39,268 bases of DNA from Bacteroidales bacterium. Lineage in GTDB: Bacteria; Bacteroidota; Bacteroidia; Bacteroidales; P3. The position numbers and the translations under genes are program-made. Below are positions 18,458 through 27,805 of this stretch, in pieces (the first letter of the stretch is position 1; every line of letters begins with the position of its first letter). Location: NCBI GenBank assembly GCA_017958525.1, contig JAGDCN010000057.1:1-39268 (forward strand). The letters run 5' to 3'. The notes under the pieces were generated by a model. The model ran no database searches and was not told the origin of the DNA. It worked only from the letters and a program-made list of their open reading frames with translations.

Positions 18458-20476
18458 ATGAAAAGAATCGTGTCATATATCATCTCGCATCTGCGAATAC
18501 TGTATTTGCTGTCGATATTGGCTGTTACGGTATGTTTGATTTTGCTGATGTTTCCCGACAACTATTCGCGTAAACAATTCACATACAGTGTGGGTTCGTA
18601 CTGGAGTGGCGAGGATGTGTATGCGCCGTATGATTTTGCAGTGCTGAAGACCGAGGAAGAGAGTCGTGCCGAGGAAGAGCGCATCAGAGAAGAATCAACG
18701 CGCTACTATACGTATGACAGTATGGCTTTGTCGCGTTCACGCGACTGTGTGGCTGCGTCGAATCATTCGCGAGTTGAGAGCAGAATTGCCGAGGAAGTGA
18801 TTGCGCTGGTATATGGCGGTACCGGCTATTGCCGCGATATGGGTTCTGGCAATGGTGGCGCCGTGTTGCTTGAGGGCAACATAGGCCGCGAAATTGATGT
18901 GTCAAAGATAATGACAGGCGACGATGTTGAACGTTTTGTAATGGAGCGTGTCGGCGACACGCTGCGAGCCACGCGACTTGTGCGCTGGCTGACAGACACG
19001 GTTCTGGTACCGTCGCTGGTATATGACGAGAGCAGGACTCACCTTGAGTTGGACACACGCTTGTCGCAGTTGTCATACAGTTCTCGGATGGTAAAGCGCG
19101 ACGATGCAATTGTGCGGAAGGGCGAACGGGTGAGCGAGGAGGCTGCCGCTACGCTGTCTGCACTTGAGGCGGAGGAGAGTCGGCGTGCTATGGGTGAATA
19201 CAATCTACTGCTGCACTATCTGGGTGAGGCATTGCTGTGTGTGATTGCCTTTGTGGCGCTGTATATTTTCTTGAAAAACATACGTCATCCAATGCTCGAA
19301 GACATCAAGAAAGTGACCTTTGCCTTTTTCATTGTCATCTTTATTTCGGCGGCTGTGGCGTTGGTGGAACGCACCAATCCGGAGTTGGTGCTGATAGTGC
19401 CTATCTGTGTAGTGCCTATACTGATGCGTATATTTTTCGATATGCGAGTGGCGTTATACATCCACATTGTGGCGGTGATCATCATAGGCAATATGGTTCC
19501 GAATAGCTATGAGTTTATATTTTACCAGCTGGTGTCGGGTATGATGAGCATCATCACGGTGCGGAATTTCGAGAAGCGGAGCAGCTTCTTTGCTGTCGCG
19601 CTGGTGATATTCTCAACCTATTCGCTGATATACATTGCTGGTGTGCTGAGCACCGACGCGAGTGTGTCGGGTATTGACCCTGAGCGGTTCCTGGTGTTTT
19701 TTATAAATGCCATTTTGACTCTCCTCGCCTACCCGCTTATCTTCCTGTTTGAAAGGATGTTCGGTTTAACAACCAATTTGACGCTGATGGAAATTTCGAG
19801 TACAAATACTCCGGCGCTGCGCGAGTTGTCGCAGAAGGCTCCCGGCACTTTCCAGCATTCAATGCAGGTGGCCAACATTGCCGAGGACCTTATCAACGAG
19901 ATTGGCGGCAACGCCTTGCTGGCCAAAGTCGGTGCGCTGTACCACGACATCGGCAAGATTATGGCTCCTATCTATTTCACCGAGAACCAGAACAACGGAT
20001 TCAACCCCCACGACAATATCGACTATGAGGAGAGTGCGCACATCATCACGCAGCACGTGAGGGATGGCATTATGCTGGCAAAGAAATACCGTCTGCCGTC
20101 GGAGGTGACGGATTTTATCCGTACGCACCACGGTACGACAGTGACAGGTTATTTCTACGCACAAGCGAAGCTACACCATTCGGAGGACGAGATAAATATT
20201 GCTGACTACCGCTACCCAGGGCCCACGCCTTTCAGCCGTGAAACGGCCGTGGTAATGCTTGTTGATTCGGTTGAAGCAGCCTGCAAAAGCCTCAAGAATC
20301 ACGACAAGGAGAGCATAGACCGTATGGTGGACAACATCATCAACGACAAGACTGAGCACAACCAGTTGAACAACTGTCCGTTAACACTGCAGGACATTAC
20401 GCGCATCCGTGCCTATATCAAGCAGCGTATGATGAGCATCTATCACGTCCGAGTTGAATATCCTGTAAAAAATTGA
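18458..20476 (+). CDS. 7TM-HD phosphohydrolase, PgpH-like (c-di-AMP phosphodiesterase)
   Basis: A 672-aa membrane protein. A first span (residues about 11-30, LRILYLLSILAVTVCLILLM) leads to an extracytoplasmic region of about 210 residues with the 7TMR-HDED character (DVYAPYDFAVLKTEEESRAEEERIREEST, later RDDAIVRKGERVSEE). Seven or so spans follow (about 250-440). The C-terminal cytoplasmic HD domain has FQHSMQVANIAEDLI, H496-D497 in YHDIGKIMAP, and FIRTHHGTT. This order is that of PgpH of Listeria, which hydrolyses cyclic di-AMP. That activity is inference by family; a cyclase is not in this window. The next gene begins 41 nt later and is probably co-transcribed. Confidence 0.88.
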   Translation: MKRIVSYIISHLRILYLLSILAVTVCLILLMFPDNYSRKQFTYSVGSYWSGEDVYAPYDFAVLKTEEESRAEEERIREESTRYYTYDSMALSRSRDCVAASNHSRVESRIAEEVIALVYGGTGYCRDMGSGNGGAVLLEGNIGREIDVSKIMTGDDVERFVMERVGDTLRATRLVRWLTDTVLVPSLVYDESRTHLELDTRLSQLSYSSRMVKRDDAIVRKGERVSEEAAATLSALEAEESRRAMGEYNLLLHYLGEALLCVIAFVALYIFLKNIRHPMLEDIKKVTFAFFIVIFISAAVALVERTNPELVLIVPICVVPILMRIFFDMRVALYIHIVAVIIIGNMVPNSYEFIFYQLVSGMMSIITVRNFEKRSSFFAVALVIFSTYSLIYIAGVLSTDASVSGIDPERFLVFFINAILTLLAYPLIFLFERMFGLTTNLTLMEISSTNTPALRELSQKAPGTFQHSMQVANIAEDLINEIGGNALLAKVGALYHDIGKIMAPIYFTENQNNGFNPHDNIDYEESAHIITQHVRDGIMLAKKYRLPSEVTDFIRTHHGTTVTGYFYAQAKLHHSEDEINIADYRYPGPTPFSRETAVVMLVDSVEAACKSLKNHDKESIDRMVDNIINDKTEHNQLNNCPLTLQDITRIRAYIKQRMMSIYHVRVEYPVKN

Positions 20477-20517
20477 AAGCTTGTTTTTGGCAATAGTCAC
20501 AAAAAAATAAAACAATA

Positions 20518-23106
20518 ATGACCACCAATTTAAAGAAAACCTTTACCCACATTGCTGCTATCGCTGTTATGCTTATAGCAGCTTGCGTTTACTTTTCGCC
20601 TGCACTAAGTGGCGACATAGTTTATCAAGGCGATATGCAGAAGGCCGACGCTATGGCCCACCAGCAGCGAATGGCTGCCGACTCTACCGGCACGATTCCA
20701 AACTGGGCACCAGGTATGTTCAGCGGAATGCCTGGCTATCAAATTGCCTCTGAGCCTCAAAGGTCTGTTTTTACACCGCTCAAATCACTGCTAATTCTGC
20801 GTCCTTTCGGCGTAGAGCGCAACATCGGTGTGCTGTGGCTCTATCTGATTGGTTTTTACGTGGCTATGATTGCCTTCGGTTGTGGTCCCTGGATTTCGTT
20901 GCTGACTGCGATGGCTTTCGGGCTTGGTTCGTACAACATCATTATTGTCGAGGCCGGCCATATCACCAAAGCGTGGGCAATGGCGATGATTGCACCTGTG
21001 CTGGCTGGTATGGTGCTGGCATTGAGAGCGGAAAATGGAGAACAGAGAGCGGCCATCAACTGGCGCCAGCTTGTATGGGGCGTTGTGCTTTTCACACTTG
21101 CTCTCGGTCTTCAAATCACATTCAACCACATACAGATTACATTCTACACTGCCATCGGCGGCATCATTATCGGGCTTACCTATTTGGTTTATGCATTGAA
21201 AGAAAGATGGTTCAAACAGTTTCTATGCATAGTCGGAATCCTGCTTGTGGGATGCGCTTTTGCCGTGGGCGGCAACTACCGACATTTGGCCGTAAACCAA
21301 GAATATGCTAAAGCCACAATGCGTGGCGGCAGCGAGATAACCGTCAAGCCGCACGACCTTGGTCTTGAAGACCGCAATGGTTCCGAAACCAACCAAAGTG
21401 GCGGACTCGACATCAACTATGCATTCAGCTGGAGCTACGGCATCGGCGAAACATACACCATTCTTGTTCCAGGTGCTATGGGCGGCGGTTCGGGCGAACG
21501 CGTGTCCGAAGATAGCGAATGGATGCACCGCACCGGTCAGCGCCAGGCTCCGCTCTATTGGGGCAGCCAACCATTCACCTCCGGTCCCGTCTATTTCGGT
21601 GCTATCGTAGTCTTCCTCTTCATTCTTGGATGCTTTGTTGTTCGCGGGCCTGAACGCTGGTGGCTAATCATTGCCACACTCATCGCCATTGTTATGTCGT
21701 GGGGACGCAATTTCTTGCCATTCAACGAATTTCTTTTCAACCACCTGCCGCTGTACAACAAGTTCCGCACACCGTCGATGAGCCTTGTGCTAGCCAATGC
21801 CGCAATGGCAATTATGGCGGCACTCACGCTGAAAACAGTTTTTGAAAAAAGAACGAAAAACGAAGAGGTCTCAGTTCTCAACAAATCACTTTTTGGGGCA
21901 GGCGGCATTGTAGCGGGAATACTGATTGTCGGCATCATCGTAGCTAAGACAAAACTCACTTTTTCAGGTGGCAGCGATGTCCAGTACCAGACGCAGATGG
22001 GCGACCAATGGTCAATGTTTCAAAGCCTTCTGACCGATGAACGCCGTTCTCTCTTTATGCGCGACTCATGGCGTTCACTGGGTTTCGTAGCCCTTGCGTT
22101 CGCCACCATTTGGCTTTACATCAACAACAAGTTGAAAAAGAGCGGTATCGCGCTAGCTTTAATAGGTGTATTTGTTGTAATTGACCTCTGGGGTGTCGAT
22201 CGACGTTATCTGAACGACGAGAACTTTGTTTCTCCTGAACGCGCCTCCCTTTACCGCACACCCGCAGAACAACTTACAGACCAGATTGCCACCGCCAACG
22301 GCGACAGCGACTATCGCATATACGACCTCACCGTGAACACCTTCAACGACTCGCGTCCCAGCGCGTTCCACAACCAAATAGGTGGCTATAGTGCAGCTAA
22401 ACTGCGTCGATATCAAGATCTTATCGATTTCTATCTCGGCAGTCAGAAATTCTATGACAACCTCAATGGCAGCCAGATAACTATGATCGGCAATATGGGC
22501 GGCACACCACTCCTCGCCACCGACACCCCCTACCCCGTCCTTGATATGCTAAACTGCCGTTACTTTATGCGCAACTTCGGTGAGGGACAGACGCTGCCAG
22601 TACGACGTCTGACAGCACTCGGCAACTGCTGGTTGGTCGATGAGGTTAAGACCGTCAATGACGCCAATGCAGAGATACAGGCACTAAACGACTTCGATCC
22701 ACGCCACACCGCAATAATCGACAAGTCAAAATTCGACATCGATGCATCACAACTGACTGAACAACGCGACAGCAGCGAAAGCATCGTACTCACACACACC
22801 TATCCTCAAACACCCGACCACTTGACATATAAAAGTCACACCAACCGCACAAGGTTGGCAGTATTCTCGGAAGTATATTATGCTCCCGACTGGCGTGCAT
22901 ACATAGACGGTGAACCAGCAAAATACATTCGTGCCAACTACATCCTTCGCGCAATAGTCATACCTGCTGGCGACCACACCATAACCTTTGTCAACGAAGC
23001 ACCCACACTCCACCGACTCGACAGCATCACCCTTATCATCTCAATCCTGATGCTTGCCGCAATGGCAGCCACCATCATCCTTGTCTATAGAAAGAAAAGA
23101 GAATAA
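20518..23106 (+). CDS. YfhO-family multipass membrane protein
   Basis: An 862-aa protein with many hydrophobic spans in the first two thirds (for example IAAIAVMLIAACVYFSPAL, LWLYLIGFYVAMIAFGCGP, FLCIVGILLVGCAFAVGG), then a soluble part and a last span (ITLIISILMLAAMAATIILV). The segment VFSEVYYAPDWRAYIDGEPA, then YIRANYILRAIVIPAGDHTI, is the typical YfhO C-terminal signature. In Gram-positive bacteria YfhO is tied to lipoteichoic-acid glycosylation with a GT-C-like fold; in Bacteroidota the substrate is unknown. The early loop GDMQKADAMAHQQRMAADS with acidic residues near the first span fits a GT-C active-site loop, but this is an inference. A strong terminator follows 28 nt after the stop. 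Confidence 0.85.
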   Translation: MTTNLKKTFTHIAAIAVMLIAACVYFSPALSGDIVYQGDMQKADAMAHQQRMAADSTGTIPNWAPGMFSGMPGYQIASEPQRSVFTPLKSLLILRPFGVERNIGVLWLYLIGFYVAMIAFGCGPWISLLTAMAFGLGSYNIIIVEAGHITKAWAMAMIAPVLAGMVLALRAENGEQRAAINWRQLVWGVVLFTLALGLQITFNHIQITFYTAIGGIIIGLTYLVYALKERWFKQFLCIVGILLVGCAFAVGGNYRHLAVNQEYAKATMRGGSEITVKPHDLGLEDRNGSETNQSGGLDINYAFSWSYGIGETYTILVPGAMGGGSGERVSEDSEWMHRTGQRQAPLYWGSQPFTSGPVYFGAIVVFLFILGCFVVRGPERWWLIIATLIAIVMSWGRNFLPFNEFLFNHLPLYNKFRTPSMSLVLANAAMAIMAALTLKTVFEKRTKNEEVSVLNKSLFGAGGIVAGILIVGIIVAKTKLTFSGGSDVQYQTQMGDQWSMFQSLLTDERRSLFMRDSWRSLGFVALAFATIWLYINNKLKKSGIALALIGVFVVIDLWGVDRRYLNDENFVSPERASLYRTPAEQLTDQIATANGDSDYRIYDLTVNTFNDSRPSAFHNQIGGYSAAKLRRYQDLIDFYLGSQKFYDNLNGSQITMIGNMGGTPLLATDTPYPVLDMLNCRYFMRNFGEGQTLPVRRLTALGNCWLVDEVKTVNDANAEIQALNDFDPRHTAIIDKSKFDIDASQLTEQRDSSESIVLTHTYPQTPDHLTYKSHTNRTRLAVFSEVYYAPDWRAYIDGEPAKYIRANYILRAIVIPAGDHTITFVNEAPTLHRLDSITLIISILMLAAMAATIILVYRKKRE

Positions 23107-23134
23107 CGGGATAAATTGTTAAAACACAACTTTT

Positions 23135-23161
23135 AGCCGGAGCAAATACTCCGGCTTTTTT
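23135..23161 (+). terminator. Rho-independent terminator after YfhO gene
   Basis: AGCCGGAG (23135-23142), loop CAAATA, CTCCGGCT (23149-23156), then a run of T. A perfect 8-bp GC-rich stem 28 nt after the stop codon. Confidence 0.9.
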
Positions 23162-23240
23162 ATTCCTCTGTAAATTAACATACAACACTCACCTGACTAA
23201 TATTTTTTTATAAATTAGAACAAATATCATAAATAAAGCG

Positions 23241-23248
23241 TATCTTTG
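23241..23248 (+). promoter_or_regulatory. -7 element of the S8 protease gene
   Basis: TATCTTTG matches TAnnTTTG and lies 25 nt before the ATG at 23274. No clear TTTG box is present 19 nt upstream; a T-run at 23202-23209 is too distant. The element overlaps the alternative TTG start region, which supports the ATG. Confidence 0.55.
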
Positions 23249-23273
23249 CAGTTTGAATTCAGAATTCGACTAT

Positions 23274-25460
23274 ATGAAGAAAATATTACTATTATTGTTT
23301 GCTTTCAGCTCATTAATGGCTGTGGCTCAAAACAAAAGCACTGTTGAAACACGTGCTCTGATACAGAATTACAAAAAAGCCAAAAGTGTCGGCAATATGT
23401 CGAAAAGCCTCTTGGATCGTTTCCCCGTAAGACAGGACAAGAACGGAGCTACAATCGGTGTACTGGCCAAAGTTGATGTCACGTTCAACAAGGACGATGT
23501 CGAAAACACAGGCATCAAAATCACTTCGCAGGTGGCCGACATCGTTGTGATGCGTGTCCCACTAGAACAGCTGCAAATGCTCGACAATATCAAAGGAATA
23601 ATGACCTACAGCATTTCGCACAAAGTAAGCGCCGAAATGGACAACACCGTCATTGACACCCGCACTGACAGTGTGCATCAGGGTTTAGGAACCCCTATGC
23701 CTTTCGACGGCGAAGGTGTTCTGATAGGCATCACTGACTGGGGATTTGACTACACACACCCCAATATCAACAAAATGGCCAATATGCGCATTGAAAGAGC
23801 CTGGGACCATTTCAAACTGTCGGGACCAGCCCCAGATGGCTTCGACTACGGCACCGAATACAAAACTCCTACCGAAGTGCGCGCAGCAAAAAGCGACACG
23901 TCCGGACTCTATGGTAACGGCACCCACGGCACTCACGTGGCTGGTATATGTGGCGGTAACGGGACACCCAACGGCAAAGCCATCGGACAGGCACCTGGAG
24001 CTCACTACATTCTCGGATCCTTTATTCTCGACGAAGCTTCGTGGCTCGATCAAGTGGCGTGGATGAAAGGGGTGGCAAAAGAAATGGGCAAACGCTTGGT
24101 AATCAACAGCAGCTGGGGTATGTACACCTTCAGCACGCTCGATGGCACCTCATTACTAAGCCAAGCCATCAACCATTACTCCGACTCAGGAATTGTCTTT
24201 GTCACCAGCGGCGGCAACAACGGAGACGACAAATATCACTTGAAACGAACATTCGCCAGCGACACCGACACACTGAAATCGGTAGCGACTTACTACAGCA
24301 GCGGCATTGGGCAAGGACTGATTTACTGGGGCGAACCCTGCGCCAACGGCGATAATTCGTGCGCTTTCGAAGCAGGTTTCGCACTTGTCAGCACCGCCAA
24401 CGGTGGCGTTGCATACTACTCGCCTATGTACAGCACCGAGAACGACATTGATTTCCTCGACACCTTCATCGTCGCCGGCAACGACACCGTTCGTTACGAC
24501 ATAATGGTGGAAAGCAGCAACCCGCTGGATATGCGTCCACACGTACTCCTCAACGTTCGTAAGAATGGATACAAACTGGTGATGCTCTGCAACGCCAATG
24601 AGGGGACAACCGTCAATGTGTTCAATATGGCCAACATAGCAAATGGTGCAGGCAATATGGGTTGTGAGTTCAAGAACGACGGCATCTTCGGTTGCCAGAA
24701 CGGTGACAATTTCTACGGTATAGGTGAACCCGCCTGCGCCGAAAAGACCATCAGTGTTGCAGCACATCACGCCGACTACTACAATGGTAGCAACTACATT
24801 ACGGGCGAAATAGCCTACTTCTCAAGCTTTGGACCCACACTCGACGGACGCAACAAGCCCGAAATATCTGCCCCTGGATTCAACGTTGTATCTTCCATAT
24901 CGTCTTACTATGACGACATATCGAACTATACGGCTGTATATAACACCTTCTCTGGCGGACGTGGATACATCTGGGCTCGTATGAGCGGAACATCTATGTC
25001 CAGTCCCGCAGTGACTGGAATCGTAGCACTGATGCTACAGGCCAATCCCTATCTGAGCGTCGATGACATACGCAACATTCTCTTTTCAACAGCCCGCAAT
25101 GACGACAAAACAGGTGCCCTGCAAGCCAACGACAGCGTCAGCATTCGATGGGGACACGGCAAAGTCGATGCACTAAAGGCAGTCAATGCCGCCTATGACA
25201 AACTCGGTATCGAAGAGGCCTCGCAGATTCGCCCTGCATTGGTCGTCTATCCAAATCCCACTTCAAACAGAGTAACCATTTTAACTGGCAGCAACAAGCC
25301 ACAGAAAATGGAACTATTCTCAGCTGACGGACGCTGCATTATGCAGCAAACAATCTCTGGCGAACAAACCATAGATGTCAGCACGTTGAGCCGAGGAATA
25401 TACTTTGTCCAAATTCGCGACCGTGCCGGCATCCGCACCCAGAAACTGGCAGTACAATAA
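23274..25460 (+). CDS. Subtilisin-like S8 protease with T9SS sorting domain
   Basis: A secreted serine protease of 728 aa. The signal peptide is MKKILLLLFAFSSLMAVAQ. A region of about 130 residues resembling an inhibitor prodomain follows. The catalytic triad is D155 (GITDWGFDYTHP), H218 (THGTHVAG) and S574 (GTSMSSPAVTG). The gap between H and S includes an insertion of roughly 100 residues rich in beta structure. The last 70 residues (LVVYPNPTSNRVTIL ... GIYFVQIRDRAGIRTQKLAVQ) form a type A C-terminal sorting domain (Por secretion tail), which directs export through the type IX system and cleavage at the surface. ATG at 23274 is chosen over TTG at 23253 because it begins the signal peptide and follows a -7 element. 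No T9SS structural genes are in the window. Confidence 0.93.
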   Translation: MKKILLLLFAFSSLMAVAQNKSTVETRALIQNYKKAKSVGNMSKSLLDRFPVRQDKNGATIGVLAKVDVTFNKDDVENTGIKITSQVADIVVMRVPLEQLQMLDNIKGIMTYSISHKVSAEMDNTVIDTRTDSVHQGLGTPMPFDGEGVLIGITDWGFDYTHPNINKMANMRIERAWDHFKLSGPAPDGFDYGTEYKTPTEVRAAKSDTSGLYGNGTHGTHVAGICGGNGTPNGKAIGQAPGAHYILGSFILDEASWLDQVAWMKGVAKEMGKRLVINSSWGMYTFSTLDGTSLLSQAINHYSDSGIVFVTSGGNNGDDKYHLKRTFASDTDTLKSVATYYSSGIGQGLIYWGEPCANGDNSCAFEAGFALVSTANGGVAYYSPMYSTENDIDFLDTFIVAGNDTVRYDIMVESSNPLDMRPHVLLNVRKNGYKLVMLCNANEGTTVNVFNMANIANGAGNMGCEFKNDGIFGCQNGDNFYGIGEPACAEKTISVAAHHADYYNGSNYITGEIAYFSSFGPTLDGRNKPEISAPGFNVVSSISSYYDDISNYTAVYNTFSGGRGYIWARMSGTSMSSPAVTGIVALMLQANPYLSVDDIRNILFSTARNDDKTGALQANDSVSIRWGHGKVDALKAVNAAYDKLGIEEASQIRPALVVYPNPTSNRVTILTGSNKPQKMELFSADGRCIMQQTISGEQTIDVSTLSRGIYFVQIRDRAGIRTQKLAVQ

Positions 25461-25513
25461 ATAAAATGGATTCGTAACGAATTAACAAATATACATATAA
25501 CAGGTAACAGGAG

Positions 25514-26491
25514 ATGATAAGACTCTTCAAACAGAACACTTTGGCACAAGTGCTGATAATGGCGCTCATTGTTGTCGTTCTGTGGATCAGGGCGTTTATC
25601 ACACCTGTTGTTCCACAGCCAACCGTATGCCTGGCACCACTTTACGAATTAATTTACCTCTGTCTTTATTCGTCTCCGCGAATGGCAAGTGCCATTGCTC
25701 TGCTAGTCGTGTTGGTTCAAGGGGGGTGGATTAACCGTATACTTACAGAACGCAAGATTACAAAGGCACACAGTCTGCTGCCAATGATGCTCTACGTTAT
25801 TGTTATGAGCTGGAGTAACAATTTCCTCACCATCACACCGATGTTGCTCGTCAATATTTTCTTGCTGGCAGCAACCGGCCAACTGCTTTCGGACGGAGGA
25901 ACTCAACTCTCCACCGAACGTAACTTCAACGCTTCGTTTTTCGTAGGAATGATAGCATTGTGCTACCTTCCAGCACTCTATTACATAGTACCGTTTGTAT
26001 TTGTGTTCATCATATACAAGATGTATCGATGGCGTAATATCGTTGTCGCCATATTCGGTATGATAGCACCTTTTATAATACTGTTCACATACATCTTTTT
26101 ATGCGATAAACTGGACTACTACCTCATTCTTATGAGCCACGATCTATCTCACTTCCAACTTAGTCTTTCCACAGACACGTTTGCATCCACACTGCCTACT
26201 GTTGTGTTGCTTACTCTTATTGCTGCATCCCTATTGCTTCAATTGAGCTCGCTGAGTGACCGCACCATATACCAACGCATCAATACCGGCATTCTCTCGC
26301 TACCCCTGCTAACAGCGGCCATACTGGCTTTCTATCCTCATCAAGGACTGATAGACGCCCAAACTCTTGCAATGCCGTTTGCCTTTCTTGGAACTCGATT
26401 CTTTATGTTAGAACGTAAACGGCAATGGATCAGCGAAGTGCTGTTATGGGTATTCTTGCTGGCCGCATTGTTGAACATTTTAAAACAATAA
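25514..26491 (+). CDS. Multipass membrane protein, DUF6427-like
   Basis: A 325-aa integral inner-membrane protein with about eight to nine hydrophobic spans (for example VLIMALIVVVLWIRAFI, ASFFVGMIALCYLPALYYI, FVFVFIIYKMY, IFGMIAPFIILFTYIFL). It has no catalytic motif and few charged residues in the spans. The start motif (MIRLFKQNTLAQVLIMAL) and the length match a Bacteroidota family of unknown function that I recall as DUF6427; that name is from memory. A strong AGGAG stands directly against the ATG, unusual for this phylum and too close to act as a standard ribosome site. The stop codon is followed at once by the rnhB ATG, so translation is probably coupled. Confidence 0.65.
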   Translation: MIRLFKQNTLAQVLIMALIVVVLWIRAFITPVVPQPTVCLAPLYELIYLCLYSSPRMASAIALLVVLVQGGWINRILTERKITKAHSLLPMMLYVIVMSWSNNFLTITPMLLVNIFLLAATGQLLSDGGTQLSTERNFNASFFVGMIALCYLPALYYIVPFVFVFIIYKMYRWRNIVVAIFGMIAPFIILFTYIFLCDKLDYYLILMSHDLSHFQLSLSTDTFASTLPTVVLLTLIAASLLLQLSSLSDRTIYQRINTGILSLPLLTAAILAFYPHQGLIDAQTLAMPFAFLGTRFFMLERKRQWISEVLLWVFLLAALLNILKQ

Positions 26492-27103
26492 ATGCTCGCT
26501 ATATACCATAATAAAGACTTGATTGAAGCCGGACTGGACGAGGCTGGACGCGGTTGTCTTGCCGGGCCCGTGTTCGCTGCTGCCGTTGTGTTTCCTAAAG
26601 GATATAGAAACGACAGACTAAACGATTCAAAACAACTCAGCGAACATCAACGCAACGAACTCCGCAAAGAAATAGAACAAGACGCTCTTGCTTTCGCCGT
26701 CGCCAGCGTTGACAACAACGGTATCGACCGAATGAACATACTGAAAGCATCTTTCCACGCTATGAATCTGGCCATAAATAAACTAACCACTAAACCAGAA
26801 ATGCTACTCATCGACGGCAACCGCTTCATCAATGAAACCGACATCCCCTACCTATGCATCGTCAAAGGCGACGCCAAATACCAGCAGATTGCAGCTGCAT
26901 CAATACTCGCCAAAACCTATCGTGACGAATATATGCAACAGCAACATCTCAAATACCCCCAGTACGGATGGGACACAAACAAAGGATATCCCACCGAAAA
27001 ACACTACGACGCAATCGAACACTACGGAATTACTCCTCTTCACCGACGCAGCTTTGCACTATACCGACAAAAAGAACTCTCTTTTGAACCCGTCAATTCG
27101 TAA
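26492..27103 (+). CDS. rnhB: Ribonuclease HII
   Basis: Removes RNA from RNA-DNA hybrids and misincorporated ribonucleotides. The 203-aa protein has the family's acidic active site: D16-E17 in GLDEAGRGCLAGPV, D108 in MLLIDGNRF and D127 in VKGDAKYQQIAAASILAK. The G-R-G motif (residues 19-21) that senses the ribonucleotide is present. The length is normal. It begins on the base after the stop of the membrane protein gene. A 69-nt gap, including a short TGGTGCACCA palindrome at 27125-27134, leads to the next gene. Confidence 0.97.
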   Translation: MLAIYHNKDLIEAGLDEAGRGCLAGPVFAAAVVFPKGYRNDRLNDSKQLSEHQRNELRKEIEQDALAFAVASVDNNGIDRMNILKASFHAMNLAINKLTTKPEMLLIDGNRFINETDIPYLCIVKGDAKYQQIAAASILAKTYRDEYMQQQHLKYPQYGWDTNKGYPTEKHYDAIEHYGITPLHRRSFALYRQKELSFEPVNS

Positions 27104-27172
27104 AAAAGTGAATGCATAAGCGACTGGTGCACCACTCTAAAAACATATCAACAATCAACATACAAACAATCA

Positions 27173-27733
27173 ATGCTCATCGACTTTATAAAAAACAAAT
27201 TCCAGCAGCGACAACTGCGCAACCTCTTGAACGTTCCACGCGACAAACGCATCGACAATTGGGAGCAAATCAAGACTATCGGCCTCATTTTCACCGTTGG
27301 CGATGCCGAACGCTGGAACCTTATACACCGATTCATTACCGCACAAGAAAGTCGTGGAAAGGAAATACACCTTATCGGATTCCAAGCCAATAAATACGAG
27401 ATCAACTATATATTCTCACACACCCGCACCACTATCTGCCACGAGAAAGAGGACTTTACATACCTCGGTCTTCCCAAGGAAGGCGTTATCGACAGTTTCA
27501 TTAACCGACACTACGATATCGTTATTGACACCACTATCCAACCTGACTTCTTTGGAAAATACGTCACTGCCATCTCCGACGCCAACCTGAAAGTCGGATA
27601 CTCCAACAACGAATCGGACGATAACGAAGGGGTTATGGATATGTACGACCTTGCCATACAAGGCAACGAAGAAATGGACTTTAAAAACTACATTGAACAA
27701 ATAGTCAAATACCTCACAATGGTTAAAAAATAA
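27173..27733 (+). CDS. Conserved Bacteroidota protein, DUF6913-like
   Basis: A 186-aa cytoplasmic protein without signal peptide or membrane span. The start (MLIDFIKNKFQQRQLRN) is basic and helical; a Rossmann-like core follows (KTIGLIFTVGDAERWNLI, KEIHLIGFQANKYEI, YDIVIDTTIQPDFFGKYV, NLKVGYSN), with an acidic, then hydrophobic end (EEMDFKNYIEQIVKYLTMV). It resembles a phylum-specific family that I recall as DUF6913, usually placed just before dapA, as here (72-nt gap). Function unknown. The strand-loop pattern looks like half of a glycosyltransferase-9 or nucleotide-binding fold, but no catalytic residues can be named. Confidence 0.65.
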   Translation: MLIDFIKNKFQQRQLRNLLNVPRDKRIDNWEQIKTIGLIFTVGDAERWNLIHRFITAQESRGKEIHLIGFQANKYEINYIFSHTRTTICHEKEDFTYLGLPKEGVIDSFINRHYDIVIDTTIQPDFFGKYVTAISDANLKVGYSNNESDDNEGVMDMYDLAIQGNEEMDFKNYIEQIVKYLTMVKK

Positions 27734-27805
27734 AAAAGGAAGTTTTGGGGAGTTAAAGAAGTCTTAACCTCTAATTACCCCCCACACCAATCAAAAAACA
27801 TATAT

